NCBI RefSeq assembly: GCF_000701705.1
Contig: NZ_JNJP01000048.1
Coordinates: forward strand, 1 to 30,321
DNA: 30,321 nt
Source of the DNA: Bilophila wadsworthia ATCC 49260
GTDB lineage: Bacteria > Desulfobacterota > Desulfovibrionia > Desulfovibrionales > Desulfovibrionaceae
Direction: 5' to 3'
The translations under genes and the position numbers were made by a program. Shown one piece after another: positions 7,314-15,208 of this stretch. The notes beneath the pieces are model-generated. The model was not told the DNA's origin and ran no database searches. It saw only the letters and a list, made by a program, of their open reading frames with translations. Numbering within the stretch: position 1 is the stretch's first letter; each line of letters begins with the position of its first letter.

Positions 7314-7688
7314 GTATATCCGGAACTGGTCGCGCTTGTAGGCTCGTGCGTGCCGGATTACCGGGGAATTTTTCTGCGTGGCTACGGTTCCCAAGTCTCC
7401 AGCCACTATGGAACCGTGACCCATGCCAGCGCGGGACTGGGGGTGCTTCAAGGGGATGCGATAAGAGAAATATGGGGAAGCTATCCAGAGTTAATCAGTC
7501 CAGGGGAGTCTTCAGCATATGGAGCAATGGCGTATGGTGCTTCATGGTCTGATGGTGGCCACGCTACCAATAAAACTGATGGTTGGAGAAAGAGGAGTGC
7601 TGATTTCTATGCCTCTCGTGTCACTCCTGTTGCTGGAGAAATACGCCCGGCAAATCGGAGTGTGAAATTCCTGATCAGAGCGAAATAA
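7314..7688 (+). CDS. Silent collar cassette C3 (5'-truncated)
   Basis: Starts at GTA-TAT-CCG-GAA-CTG, 124 codons. Encodes YPELVALVGSCVPDYRG, FLRGYGSQVSSHYGTVTHAS, GLGVLQGDAIREIWGSY, a variable part (GAMAYGASWSDGGHATNKTD), then FYASRVTPVAGEIRPANRSV and FLIRAK. The variable part is shared with the broken cassette C7 at 13720-13869, which shows exchange between cassettes on either side of the TIR gene. An in-frame ATG lies 15 bases before the cassette boundary, but no ribosome-binding site accompanies it. Confidence 0.8.
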   Translation, partial: VYPELVALVGSCVPDYRGIFLRGYGSQVSSHYGTVTHASAGLGVLQGDAIREIWGSYPELISPGESSAYGAMAYGASWSDGGHATNKTDGWRKRSADFYASRVTPVAGEIRPANRSVKFLIRAK

Positions 7689-7712
7689 CAGCTAAAACGC
7701 TCTGGCTTTCCA

Positions 7713-8084
7713 GTGTATCCGGAACTGGTCGCGCTTGTAGGCTCGCGCGTGCCGGATTACCAGGGCGTGTTCCTGCGAGGCCACGGTTCACAGGTGTCCA
7801 CCCACCACGGTACCGTGACCCACTCCAGCGCAGGTCTGGGGGAACTTCAGGGCGATGGGATACGTGAAATTTCCGCCTCATTTTCGACAGGTGGCCAACA
7901 CGGAATAGGAGGAGCATCAGGGAGCTTTGGAGTCACAGGGGGACAGGGGTACGACTGGAAATATGGGGGAACAGGAAATACCTATTGGGGGGGAATATAT
8001 TTTTATGCTTCTCGCGTTACTCCTGTTGTTGGTGAAATCCGTCCGGTGAATCGCGCAGTTAGCTACCTCATACGGGTGCGGTAA
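7713..8084 (+). CDS. Silent collar cassette C4 (5'-truncated)
   Basis: Starts at GTG-TAT-CCG-GAA-CTG, 123 codons. Encodes YPELVALVGSRVPDYQG, FLRGHGSQVSTHHGTVTHSS, GLGELQGDGIREISASF, then GGQHGIGGASGSFG, YDWKYGGTGNTYWGGIYFY, and the conserved end RPVNRAVSYLIRVR. From the collar segment GCGAGGCCACGGTTCACAGG on, it matches the complete gene at 24547-25127 almost base for base for about 90 bases. The variable half is shared with C8 (14407). It is followed by the intercassette element at 8085-8308. Confidence 0.8.
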   Translation: MYPELVALVGSRVPDYQGVFLRGHGSQVSTHHGTVTHSSAGLGELQGDGIREISASFSTGGQHGIGGASGSFGVTGGQGYDWKYGGTGNTYWGGIYFYASRVTPVVGEIRPVNRAVSYLIRVR

Positions 8085-8308
8085 CTTGCCAAATTCCTCG
8101 AACCTCCTTATCTTAAAACACAAGAGGGGCGGTAAGCGCACGACATACCTACCACCCCATGAGCGGGGTCCTTTTTGGCACTCCCCGGTGACAAAACAGA
8201 TGTTTTCCCACTAGACAAGCAAAGCCCCAACAGTATTTCACTGTTGGGGCTTTGCTTGTCTAGTGGGCTGTTGCTAGCCTAGGAAAGTATCCCACAGCCC
8301 ATTAATTG
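8085..8308 (-). repeat. Intercassette element E1 (type A, truncated)
   Basis: Follows cassette C4. On the minus strand it contains, in order, only the last codons of the small peptide ORF (ending WDTFLG, stop at about 8273), a perfect 28-bp inverted repeat with a 5-base loop (8207-8267, core CCCCAACAGT/ACTGTTGGGG), a spacer, and a terminator hairpin (8110-8157). Homology to element E4 stops at about 8308, where AT-rich sequence with the DGQHR gene begins. The defence insert has therefore cut this element. Confidence 0.75.
8110..8157 (-). terminator. Terminator of element E1
   Basis: GGGGTGGTAGG and its imperfect complement around CGCTTACCGCCCC, followed on the minus strand by TCTTGTGTTTT. 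It would stop leftward transcripts before they run antisense into cassette C4. Confidence 0.5.
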
Positions 8309-8468
8309 TACGATACATTGTTTAGGTAAAATGAAACTTGCCAATTTTATCAAAATTATTTATTTTTTTAAAAACGACTAGATATCATCTAATATAAAAT
8401 ATCATCTTTGTTATTGATTGCTTTTTTGTATAAATATTTTTATAGAAAAAATAATTAGGAGAATGAAG

Positions 8469-9533
8469 ATGGCAAGAGTTTCAATTGTAAATGAAATTTG
8501 TATTAGAAGCCAATTTAGTACAGTAGAAGTTTATACTTTTCCTATGAAAATAAGGGATGTTCTCGCAATAAAATATGTAGCTGTACGAGGTCGGTCCAAA
8601 GAGGAAGGGGCTGTTCAACGTGTATTAAATAGGAGACGTATAACGTCTATCAAGGATTTCGTGTTGTCTGGAAATAGATTTTTTAATACATTTATTTTAA
8701 ATTGGACTAATAAAGAATATTCTCCTGAAATTATCACTAAAAATGGCGTGTCATATGTAGAAATTCCAATTTTAGAAGAATCTGCACAAGTTATAGACGG
8801 TCAGCACCGTTTAAGTGGTATTGAGGAAGCTATAAAAGAAAAGGCTAATATAGCAGAAGACAGTATTCTTGTTTCTTTGTGCCTTAACCTTACAACTAGT
8901 GAAGCTGCTAATATATTTTTGAATATTAATTCAGAACAAAAACCTGTTCCTAAAAGTTTAATCTATGATTTATTTAGAGAAGTATATGATACTGAACATT
9001 TATCGATAAATAGAGCTAATGATATAGCTCAAGAGCTAAACATAAATAAAGAATCTCCTTACTACCAAATGATTCAATTTCCTGGTGCAGCTAGAGGTGC
9101 TGGATTTATCCCTCTTTCTACTGTTGTCACAGCTTTAAAGCCTCATTTGGAGCCTCATTCTGGTATTTTTAATAAGGTAAAATTATATACTTTAGATAAT
9201 CAAAAAAATGTTATATTTAATTATATTAATTCTATCAAAGATGCATATGACAGATCGGGTATATGGAATAATAAGACAAAAAATCCATTTATAAAAAGTT
9301 CTGGATTTAATGGTGCTATAGACTTTTTAGTTGGTCGTCTTCTTTTTAAATGTGCAGAAAAAAAGTCTTTTACGAAAGAAACTTTTAGCAATATGATATC
9401 CCTCCAAGATAATCTAATTTTAGATGAAGATATCAAACGTATGGACGGAAAATCAGCTCGTAAAGCTATAAAAGATCATCTTGAAAGACTTATGACTCAT
9501 GATTTTGCAGGTGAAGAAGACTATGATATATGA
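8469..9533 (+). CDS. DGQHR-domain protein (DndB-like)
   Basis: A 354-residue protein. The ATG at 8469 is chosen because AGGAG (8457-8461) sits 7 bases before it, while the upstream ATG at 8463 would leave only one base. Residues 108-116 read VIDGQHRLS, the family's eponymous motif, in the usual setting after EIPILEESAQ; NINSEQKPVPKSLIYDLF follows, also typical of DndB/DGQHR proteins. The fold resembles ParB/sulfiredoxin. Relatives include DndB of DNA phosphorothioation clusters, where it regulates modification, and many solitary members of defence islands. No dnd genes are visible here. The gene is strongly AT-rich against its surroundings, pointing to recent acquisition, and overlaps the next reading frame by 11 bases. 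Confidence 0.85.
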   Translation: MARVSIVNEICIRSQFSTVEVYTFPMKIRDVLAIKYVAVRGRSKEEGAVQRVLNRRRITSIKDFVLSGNRFFNTFILNWTNKEYSPEIITKNGVSYVEIPILEESAQVIDGQHRLSGIEEAIKEKANIAEDSILVSLCLNLTTSEAANIFLNINSEQKPVPKSLIYDLFREVYDTEHLSINRANDIAQELNINKESPYYQMIQFPGAARGAGFIPLSTVVTALKPHLEPHSGIFNKVKLYTLDNQKNVIFNYINSIKDAYDRSGIWNNKTKNPFIKSSGFNGAIDFLVGRLLFKCAEKKSFTKETFSNMISLQDNLILDEDIKRMDGKSARKAIKDHLERLMTHDFAGEEDYDI

Positions 9534-10343
9534 AAGATGCTCTGTGTTAGATTTTTTTCATAGAAAATTATCTTATCCTGCACAAGATGAATATAAAAAA
9601 CAAAAAACTTATTTCTTTCATTAAAATTTACTCATGAAGACATTATTGAGTTAAAAGAGTCAGCAAAATTAGATTCTATTTGTTATTATCAAAAAGGCAT
9701 ACAAACATTATGTGAAGCGATATTGAATATCGATAAAAGTCTTTATTCATGGGCTACTGTCAAACTATACTATTCTATATTCTATTTTTTACGTGCTACA
9801 ACTATTTGCTATAATTATATTATAGTTAGATGGGTAGATCTTTACTATATACAATTATTAATCAACAACAGTCCAACTAACAATTTATTATCAAAAATAA
9901 GAAATGATCATGCTTTTACATGTTGTTTTTATGATAAAATAATAAACAGTAATGACATATTCAATACAAACTTAATAGAAGATAAACATCCTTATAAATG
10001 GATAAGGGAACAAAGAGAATATACTAATTACAAAAAGAAATATTTTACAGACCCATCTCCTTGGGAATATTGGATAAATTTTAATAGGATTAGTACTCAA
10101 AAATTAAAAGAATACATAAATTTGTTTATTGAAGATGCACATTCCAGAGAGTTTTTATATTGTTTTCAACCGGAGTATGCATGCTTAGCACTTCCTATTG
10201 CGAGAGCGATAGAAACAAGAAGACTTTTAAATAATTATATAAATTGTCAAGATGAAATTTTAAATAATGGTAAGATATTTTTAGCTCAGATAGATAACCA
10301 TAATTTGTTGAATCCATTACTTGATATTCTTATTAGCCATTAG
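9523..10343 (+). pseudogene. Partner of the DGQHR gene, interrupted by a one-base frameshift
   Basis: A start ATG at 9523 overlaps the stop of the DGQHR gene, as expected for coupled translation. The frame (MIYERCSVLDFFHRKLSYPA) ends at a TAA near 9625, but from about 9603 another frame continues for about 245 codons to 10343. The switch needs a -1 shift inside two A6 runs (9595-9607). The rejoined product would be about 272 residues, helical and free of membrane segments, with SWATVKLYYSIFYFLRATT, a pattern reminiscent of HEPN-like helical bundles; no catalytic RxxxxH motif was found, so that relation is weak. It may be a real mutation, phase variation in the A tract, ribosomal slippage or a sequencing error. 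Together with the DGQHR gene it looks like a two-gene defence module. Confidence 0.6.
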
Positions 10344-10384
10344 AACAAATTTCAGGATTATCACTTAACTTTAATTCTTGGTAA

Positions 10385-10425
10385 AGGTTGTCTTGCCAAA
10401 TGTTCAATCGCCTATCTTAACTTTA
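10385..10425 (+). repeat. Scrap of an intercassette element
   Basis: TTGCCAAATGTTC and TATCTTAA match the bases that follow cassette ends elsewhere (for example 15571-15600). They mark the right border of the AT-rich DGQHR insert, directly before cassette C5. Confidence 0.5.
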
Positions 10426-10456
10426 TAAAATAATATTGGAGAGGGTATTTATATCA

Positions 10457-10807
10457 GTATACTCGGAACTGGTCGCGCTCATAGGGTGGAACGTACCCAA
10501 TTATAGAGGATATTTTCTCCGAGGGGTTGGCGGAAACAGTGTAGCTCTTGGCATCGAGCAACAGGACGCAATGCAGCGCATCACGGGGGGAATTAGGACA
10601 GCATCCCAAAAAACAGATGAGGTTGGAGATAATACATGGGGTGCCTATTACGTTTCAGCAACCGGTAGGGGATGTAATGTATACAGGACAGGAGATAACG
10701 CATGGTCTTACAAAGACACCGTATTTGACTCTGCCCGAGTCGTCAGGACGGCGGAAGAGACTCGTCCCATCAACCGTGCAGTTCGCTACCTCATCCGAGC
10801 GAAATAG
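10457..10807 (+). CDS. Silent collar cassette C5 (5'-truncated)
   Basis: Starts at GTA-TAC-TCG-GAA-CTG; 116 codons. Encodes SELVALIGWNVPNYRG, YFLRGVGGNSVALGIEQQD, MQRITGGIRTASQKTDEVG, a Tyr/Gly-rich middle, and RPINRAVRYLIRAK. It is nearly the same as C1 except at the first 100 bases, where it has a different collar segment (WNVPNY in place of SRVPDY). This mosaic pattern is what segmental gene conversion would leave. An in-frame TTG with GGAG nearby (10436) exists upstream, but no signal peptide is encoded. Confidence 0.78.
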   Translation, partial: VYSELVALIGWNVPNYRGYFLRGVGGNSVALGIEQQDAMQRITGGIRTASQKTDEVGDNTWGAYYVSATGRGCNVYRTGDNAWSYKDTVFDSARVVRTAEETRPINRAVRYLIRAK

Positions 10808-10831
10808 CATCCAAAACGCCTTGGCTTTCCA

Positions 10832-11121
10832 GTCTATCCGGAACTGGTTGAAGCTGTAGGCAGCCGAGTGCCCGATTACCGGGGCGGTTCCTGCGTGGCA
10901 TCCAACCCGGCCACTCCGTGGGCGAGACAGTGGCCAACACGCTCAAAAGCCACAACCACACACAACCCGCATACACATTCGTTTCCCGGCCAGCTCGGTT
11001 AGACAAAGAAAATAACACATGCCTTTGCGCTACAGGTGAAGAAGCACTAGATATATTCTGTTCCGGTCAACATATAAAAAAAGGTTGCAAATATATCACA
11101 AAAAGTATTATTTTCATATGA
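10832..11121 (+). pseudogene. Collar cassette C6, divergent and frameshifted
   Basis: Begins with GTC-TAT-CCG-GAA-CTG and YPELVEAVGSRVPDYRG; one base is missing just after, in the RFLRG segment. The frame then continues as SVGETVANTLKSHNH, TQPAYTFVSRPARLDKE and CLCATGEEALDIFCSGQ to a stop at 11119-11121. The second half differs from all other cassettes and resembles a different phage collar/tail-tip type with an SHNH segment. It lacks the usual RPVNRAV end. AT-rich DNA with the TIR gene follows, so the 3' end may have been replaced. Confidence 0.6.
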
Positions 11122-11149
11122 AATTGCTACGCCGTGATAGGAGGGTGAG

Positions 11150-13606
11150 ATGCGTGTTTTTTTATCCCATAGTAATAATGATAGAAAAGGATATGTAGAA
11201 TATGTTGCCAACAACCTCAGTTCTGATGAAGTGATAATTGATACACGTTCATTTATTCCCGGACGATCATCTTCTGATGAAATGACTAGACTTGTTGAAG
11301 AATGTGATATTTTTGTTTTATTTATATCTTCTAGTTCATTAGAGAATAAAAATGTTAAGTATGAAATAAGTCAATATAAAAAATCGTTTTTTAACGATAA
11401 TAAAAAATTTATTCCTTTAATAATAGAAGATGGGATTAAATATGATGATTGCAGAATTCCTAAATGGATGCGAGATTATAACCTTAAAAGAGTTTTTAGA
11501 CCTAAAAAAGCTGTCGCATGCATTGATGAAGTTATAAGACTGATGACGTGGAAAAAATATGAATTTATTAAACGAAAGGATTCTATATTTATAGGAAGAA
11601 ATGAATATGTTGAGAAATTTGAACGTCGATTCAATGATCGGACTCTTGGCAGAGCAATATGCTATTGTGTTTCCGGCCTTGAGGCTATCGGCAGGACATC
11701 TTTCTTGGCATATTGCCTAAAAAAAGTAGGAAAGATCAGGAAAGAATATACTTTTCAAGGTTTTGCTCTTAGTTCTACAGAGAGCATAGAAGATTTTATA
11801 TTTAAACTCGATGAACTGGGTGTAGCTACGCCTGCGGTGATAGAAAATTTATCGACTAAAACGGTCGACGAAAAAATTCAAATTGCGTCTAGACAGTTAA
11901 ACAACTTCATTGAAAATGACGAAGTAGCACATATCGTTGATAACGGTTGTATCATAACAAGCAAGGGTAATATAGCTGAATGGTTTAAAAAAATGTTAGA
12001 AAATATAGAAGGCTCTAATGTAGGAGTCAAGCTCGCAATTTCTTCAAAATACAAATGCTACGATCTTCCTTCTCCAAAAATTTGGAATATTTCTATTCCT
12101 GAACTCTCTCCTTTGGAGAGACAGTGGCTTTTGGAGGCCTACATTAATCTTTTTGGTGTCTCTCTTACAGATGCAGAGTTCGAGACTTGCCTAAACTGGC
12201 TTCAAGGGTACCCTCAACAGGTCTTAGTTTTAGCCCAGGGATTGTCAGAACAAGGTTTTAATACAGTAAGAAAAAAATCAAATGAGATTGTTTGGTTTAA
12301 TATGAGCAAGATAGACGGAGTATTAGCAAAATACTCCGACGATGACAGAAAAATGTCTTTTATTGCAACCCTTGCAAAGCCTGAATTGGTAAAAGTTAGT
12401 GACATCCTATATTCATTTGGAAATGATAATTTTTATAAAGATTTAATAGCAGATTTACTTTTACTATCAGTATGTGTGTCGGATGGTGTCTCAAACGAAT
12501 ATATCAGAATGAATGATACAGTACGAGATTATCTAAACAGAAAAAGGTTTAAAATTAACGATGATGCTTTTAGTAAGCTTAAAGAGAAAACTATATCAGA
12601 TTTTATAGAAGATAAACATGGTATCCCTGATTCTTCTGAGTTGTATTTTTATATGAATGAAGCTATATTGGAGAAAAAATATATTGATAATAGATATATA
12701 TTTCCTTCGCACTTTTCGAAGTGTATGCAAGACATATACAATAAACGAGATAATGACAATGAGGTCATTAGGATAGCTGAATATTTAATATCAAAAAAGA
12801 ACTATATCGATATCAATATTTTGAAATCAGCATATTACTACTTATGTTTAGCTCTAGCCAGAAAGAGAGATAGACAAGTTATACAAAAATCTATTCATTT
12901 AGATACGGCAGATAAACATTTTGTTCGTGGATTCTACTACAGAAAGGTACGTCATTGGCTTGAGGCAATTAAAGAACTCAATGAAGCAATATCTTGTAAC
13001 AGGAAACATAGGAGAGCAAAAAGGGAACTTGTTATAGCCTATCTTAGGCTTTATGAACACGATAAAGCATTTCGTCTTGCAAAAGAATCATATGATGATG
13101 ACCCGTCAAATATTTATTTTGCTCAAGCATATTTCAGATGTTTACTTTCAAAGTATATAAATGATAGGAACATGGAAACTGAAGAGATTATGATTAATAT
13201 TATTAATGTAACTGTTGCTGGTGACGACGAAAGAGACCAAAGCATGTTTGCATGTATGAAAGCAGAATATGAGTTCTATATAAAAAATAACTCAAACAAT
13301 GCTTACGATATACTTAACAAGTGTATTGATAATTATCCTAAAAATATACATACATTATTCACTAAATTTAACATTGCAGAAAGAGATAATAATATTGTCG
13401 AAATGAATCAAGTGCAAAAAATCATTAAAGATAAAATTAAAGATTTAGAACAATATGAGGATGTGCTTATCAGAAATGATATTCTTATTCTTGCACATAG
13501 TGGAATGCAACGCAAAGCTGTAGAGGAAATAGAAAACCTTCCATATGATTATTCAGAATCATACAGAGACAAACTGAGAGAGGCTGTCACCAGAGTCGTA
13601 CGATAG
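11150..13606 (+). CDS. TIR-STAND NTPase-TPR protein, NLR-like defence sensor
   Basis: An 818-residue protein with three parts. Residues 1-135 form a TIR domain: MRVFLSHSNNDRK, the BB-loop region DTRSFIPGRSSSDEM, and the catalytic glutamate Glu72 in KNVKYEISQYKK, as in NAD-cleaving TIR enzymes. Residues 145-500 form a STAND-type NTPase that begins with SIFIGRNEYVEKF and has the P-loop GLEAIGRTS (176-184) with Arg182 in place of the usual Lys; VAHIVDNG is the probable Walker B region. Residues 570-810 are TPR-like helical repeats, the likely sensor. The architecture matches bacterial immune receptors that oligomerise on detecting phage and deplete NAD. GGAGGG precedes the ATG closely. The gene is strongly AT-rich and lies inside the cassette array, so it was probably acquired as a unit. 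Confidence 0.9.
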   Translation: MRVFLSHSNNDRKGYVEYVANNLSSDEVIIDTRSFIPGRSSSDEMTRLVEECDIFVLFISSSSLENKNVKYEISQYKKSFFNDNKKFIPLIIEDGIKYDDCRIPKWMRDYNLKRVFRPKKAVACIDEVIRLMTWKKYEFIKRKDSIFIGRNEYVEKFERRFNDRTLGRAICYCVSGLEAIGRTSFLAYCLKKVGKIRKEYTFQGFALSSTESIEDFIFKLDELGVATPAVIENLSTKTVDEKIQIASRQLNNFIENDEVAHIVDNGCIITSKGNIAEWFKKMLENIEGSNVGVKLAISSKYKCYDLPSPKIWNISIPELSPLERQWLLEAYINLFGVSLTDAEFETCLNWLQGYPQQVLVLAQGLSEQGFNTVRKKSNEIVWFNMSKIDGVLAKYSDDDRKMSFIATLAKPELVKVSDILYSFGNDNFYKDLIADLLLLSVCVSDGVSNEYIRMNDTVRDYLNRKRFKINDDAFSKLKEKTISDFIEDKHGIPDSSELYFYMNEAILEKKYIDNRYIFPSHFSKCMQDIYNKRDNDNEVIRIAEYLISKKNYIDINILKSAYYYLCLALARKRDRQVIQKSIHLDTADKHFVRGFYYRKVRHWLEAIKELNEAISCNRKHRRAKRELVIAYLRLYEHDKAFRLAKESYDDDPSNIYFAQAYFRCLLSKYINDRNMETEEIMINIINVTVAGDDERDQSMFACMKAEYEFYIKNNSNNAYDILNKCIDNYPKNIHTLFTKFNIAERDNNIVEMNQVQKIIKDKIKDLEQYEDVLIRNDILILAHSGMQRKAVEEIENLPYDYSESYRDKLREAVTRVVR

Positions 13607-13719
13607 CGTGTGAGCTCTGCTTACCCTTTCCTTTATTTAAGATGTCAATAAAACTAATCCGGCCTAAAATTAGATATCTCTATACAAAGTTAAGCCAATA
13701 TTTTGATCTAGAGCGCAAA

Positions 13720-13869
13720 GCAGTATAGTGCTTCATGGTCTGCCACGCTACTAATAAAATTGATGGTTGGAGAAATACAAGTGCTGTTTTCTATGTCTCT
13801 CGTGTCACTCTCATTGCGGAAGGAATCCGTCCGGTAAATCGCGTAGTTCGCTATCTCATCCGGGCGAGG
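13720..13869 (+). pseudogene. Collar cassette C7, 3' remnant
   Basis: Bases 13725-13869 encode, in one frame, ASWSATLLIKLMVGE-like sequence with indels and then the recognisable FYVSRVTL, GIRPVNRVVRYLIRA end. It is the counterpart of the last third of cassette C3 (7314). The 5' two-thirds are missing, and AT-rich sequence from the TIR insert abuts it. The stop codon seen in other cassettes is also lost (AGGCCACTTGCC for the usual TGACTTGCC). Confidence 0.75.
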
Positions 13870-13900
13870 CCACTTGCCAAATCTCCCGAACCTTCTTATT

Positions 13901-13946
13901 TTAAAAAATAAGAGGGACGGCAAGTGTTGCTAATACCTGCCGCTCC
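13901..13946 (-). terminator. Terminator of element E2
   Basis: On the minus strand GGAGCGGCAGGT pairs with ACTTGCCGTCCC across a short loop and is followed by TCTTATTTTTT. It lies directly after the end of cassette C7 and faces it. Confidence 0.6.
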
Positions 13947-14078
13947 AGTGCGAGGGAGCTTTTTGGGGATTCCCCTAAGTAGAAACTTGGTATTTTCCAC
14001 TGCACGGCCCCTAACAGTCTGCCACTGTTAGGGGCTTGCTTTATCCAATGGGCTGGTTCTTGCTCAGGAACTCGTCCC

Positions 14079-14147
14079 TCAACTCGCGAACAGCCGAACA
14101 AGGGCAGTCCAAACAGCGGCCTTTGCTAGCATACGGAATCCGTACAT
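14079..14147 (-). CDS. Small peptide ORF in E2 (22 aa, shortened by frameshift)
   Basis: ATG at 14147 with AAGGAGG 12 bases upstream opens MYGFRMLAKAAVWTALVRLF, then Ala-Ser and TGA. It matches the 30-residue peptide of E4 (15758-15850) until the last third; a missing base creates the stop. After restoring one base the frame would continue Trp-Arg-Asp-Glu-Phe-Leu, parallel to the E4 ending. The peptide is basic and amphipathic. Conservation across divergent elements supports translation, but no family is known to me. Confidence 0.5.
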   Translation of the reverse strand: MYGFRMLAKAAVWTALVRLFAS

Positions 14148-14288
14148 GGTGACATGGAACCTCCTTGTAGTCCCCCGCTGGTGACTGAGTAGGGAAGTCC
14201 CGTCCCGGAAAGTACACAGGTACGCCTCCTATGGCAAGGCTTCCAAGCCTGGCTGTGCCGAAGGATTATTTTCGTTTTTCATATAAAA

Positions 14289-14330
14289 AATACATAAGTA
14301 CATATTTATATGAATATGTACTTATGTATT
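14289..14330. promoter_or_regulatory. 42-base palindrome in element E2
   Basis: Arms AATACATAAGTACATAT and ATATGTACTTATGTATT (17 bases each, perfect) flank an 8-base centre. The equivalent place in E4 has a palindrome of different outer sequence, so the symmetry itself is conserved. It lies upstream of the minus-strand peptide ORF and about 75 bases before cassette C8. An operator for a dimeric regulator or a promoter-proximal fold is likely. Confidence 0.6.
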
Positions 14331-14406
14331 GACATATTGCCTAAGCATACCGAGAATATTCTCTAAAATTTTGTTTATATTTTAAGCTGTTATTCTTTCA
14401 ATGCCA

Positions 14407-14778
14407 GTGTATCCGGAACTGGCTGCACTTGTGGGTTCACGAGTGCCCGATTATCGGGGCATCTTTTTGCGAGGTCTGGGTTCTCAAACAAGTACGCACT
14501 ATGGAACCGTGACACATTCCAGCGTGGCGCTTGGCCAGCTTCAGGGTGATGGTATTCGGGAGATTTCGGCCTCTTTCTATACAGGGGGGCAACACGGAAT
14601 AGGAAGTGCTTCGGGGGGATTCGGTGTCATAGGAGGCCAAAACTATGACTGGAAATACGGAGGGTCTGGGAATCATTATTGGGGAGGAATAGACTTTTAT
14701 GCCTCTCGTGTTACGCCGGTTGTTGGTGAAGTCCGCCCGGTGAACCGCGCAGTTCGCTACTTCATCCGGGCCAAGTGA
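14407..14778 (+). CDS. Silent collar cassette C8 (5'-truncated)
   Basis: Starts at GTG-TAT-CCG-GAA-CTG, six bases after an ATG that has no ribosome-binding site. Encodes YPELAALVGSRVPDYRG, FLRGLGSQTSTHYGTVTHSS, LGQLQGDGIREISASF, GGQHGIGSASGGFG, YDWKYGGSGNHYWGGIDFY and RPVNRAVRYFIRAK. The variable half parallels C4 (7713) with many scattered changes, so these two are older relatives. It is followed by type B element E3. Confidence 0.8.
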   Translation: MYPELAALVGSRVPDYRGIFLRGLGSQTSTHYGTVTHSSVALGQLQGDGIREISASFYTGGQHGIGSASGGFGVIGGQNYDWKYGGSGNHYWGGIDFYASRVTPVVGEVRPVNRAVRYFIRAK

Positions 14779-14807
14779 CTTGCCAAATCTCTTCGAACTC
14801 CTTATTC

Positions 14808-14848
14808 TTCAAAACAGAAAGGGCCAGAGTGCGACAACACTCTGACCC
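14808..14848 (-). terminator. Terminator of element E3
   Basis: On the minus strand GGGTCAGAGTG and CACTCTGGCCC form an 11-bp stem with one mismatch around TTGTCG, followed by TTTCTGTTTT: a classical intrinsic terminator that faces the end of cassette C8. Confidence 0.7.
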
Positions 14849-14978
14849 CCGGCATGGGATGGTTCTTTAAGGGCCTCCCCTCCGGTAAAAGGGTTACCCC
14901 AATTTACCCGATGGAGACCCCCAACGGTGTTCGCAGCACTGTCGGGGGTCGCTTCATTCCATCGGGTTTGCTTTTAGC

Positions 14979-15065
14979 TCAGGATTTTACCATGAGCCAG
15001 CTTGCCAGACGGGAGAACGCGCCCCACAGGGCCGCTTTCGTCACCAGCCTGAGTAGATGGTACAT
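14979..15065 (-). CDS. Small peptide ORF in E3 (28 aa)
   Basis: ATG at 15065 opens MYHLLRLVTKAALWGAFSRL, then ASWLMVKS and TGA. It shares M-Y, R, K-A-A-x-W, R-L and W-L positions with the peptide of type A elements although the surrounding nucleotides differ, which argues for selection on the peptide. AAGGAGG lies about 20 bases upstream, rather far for a ribosome-binding site. A predicted amphipathic helix with Arg/Lys on one face fits a membrane-active peptide, as in type I toxin-antitoxin systems; this is inference. Confidence 0.5.
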   Translation of the reverse strand: MYHLLRLVTKAALWGAFSRLASWLMVKS

Positions 15066-15208
15066 CCGCCGTTTGCTTGGCAACTTGCCTCCTTTCCATC
15101 CCTGCCTGCGGAGAGGAGGCCCCGTATTGCCCCTTGCGGGACTTCGGCACCCTACGGACATATCCCCCAGAAATCAAGGTACAGCAAGCTCTTTCTGTCT
15201 CCCTGTCA

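Larger units (their letters stand above)
13870..14400 (-). repeat. Intercassette element E2 (type A)
   Basis: About 530 bases, homologous over its length to E4 (15570-16086). Reading leftwards on the minus strand: a palindrome (14289-14330), a leader of about 140 bases with AAGGAGG, a short peptide ORF (14079-14147), a hairpin with a perfect 12-bp core GCCCCTAACAGT/ACTGTTAGGGGC (14007-14035), a spacer, and a terminator (13901-13946). Stem sequences differ from E4 while pairing is kept. A longer minus-strand frame (about 14050-14240) translates as VYFPGRDFPTQSPAGDYKE and further, but is not kept in E4. Confidence 0.75.
14779..15208 (-). repeat. Intercassette element E3 (type B)
   Basis: About 430 bases, roughly nine-tenths identical by eye to E5 (23623-24055). 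It carries the same order of parts as the type A elements but in almost unrelated sequence: leader with AAGGAGG, peptide ORF (14979-15065), long hairpin (14907-14966, CCCGATGGA...TCCATCGGG with inner GACCCCCAAC pairing), a spacer with GGGTTACCCC, and a terminator (14808-14848). The type A palindrome is absent; the leader runs straight into the start of the next cassette. Confidence 0.75.

Noticed and set aside
6553..8308. Integron cassette array with attC sites
   Set aside because: No IntI-type integrase with its extra domain was found, spacers of 23-24 bases are too short for attC, and all cassettes encode one protein family.
8085..8308. CRISPR-like repeats
   Set aside because: Repeats are long hairpin elements without regular spacers, and no cas genes are present.
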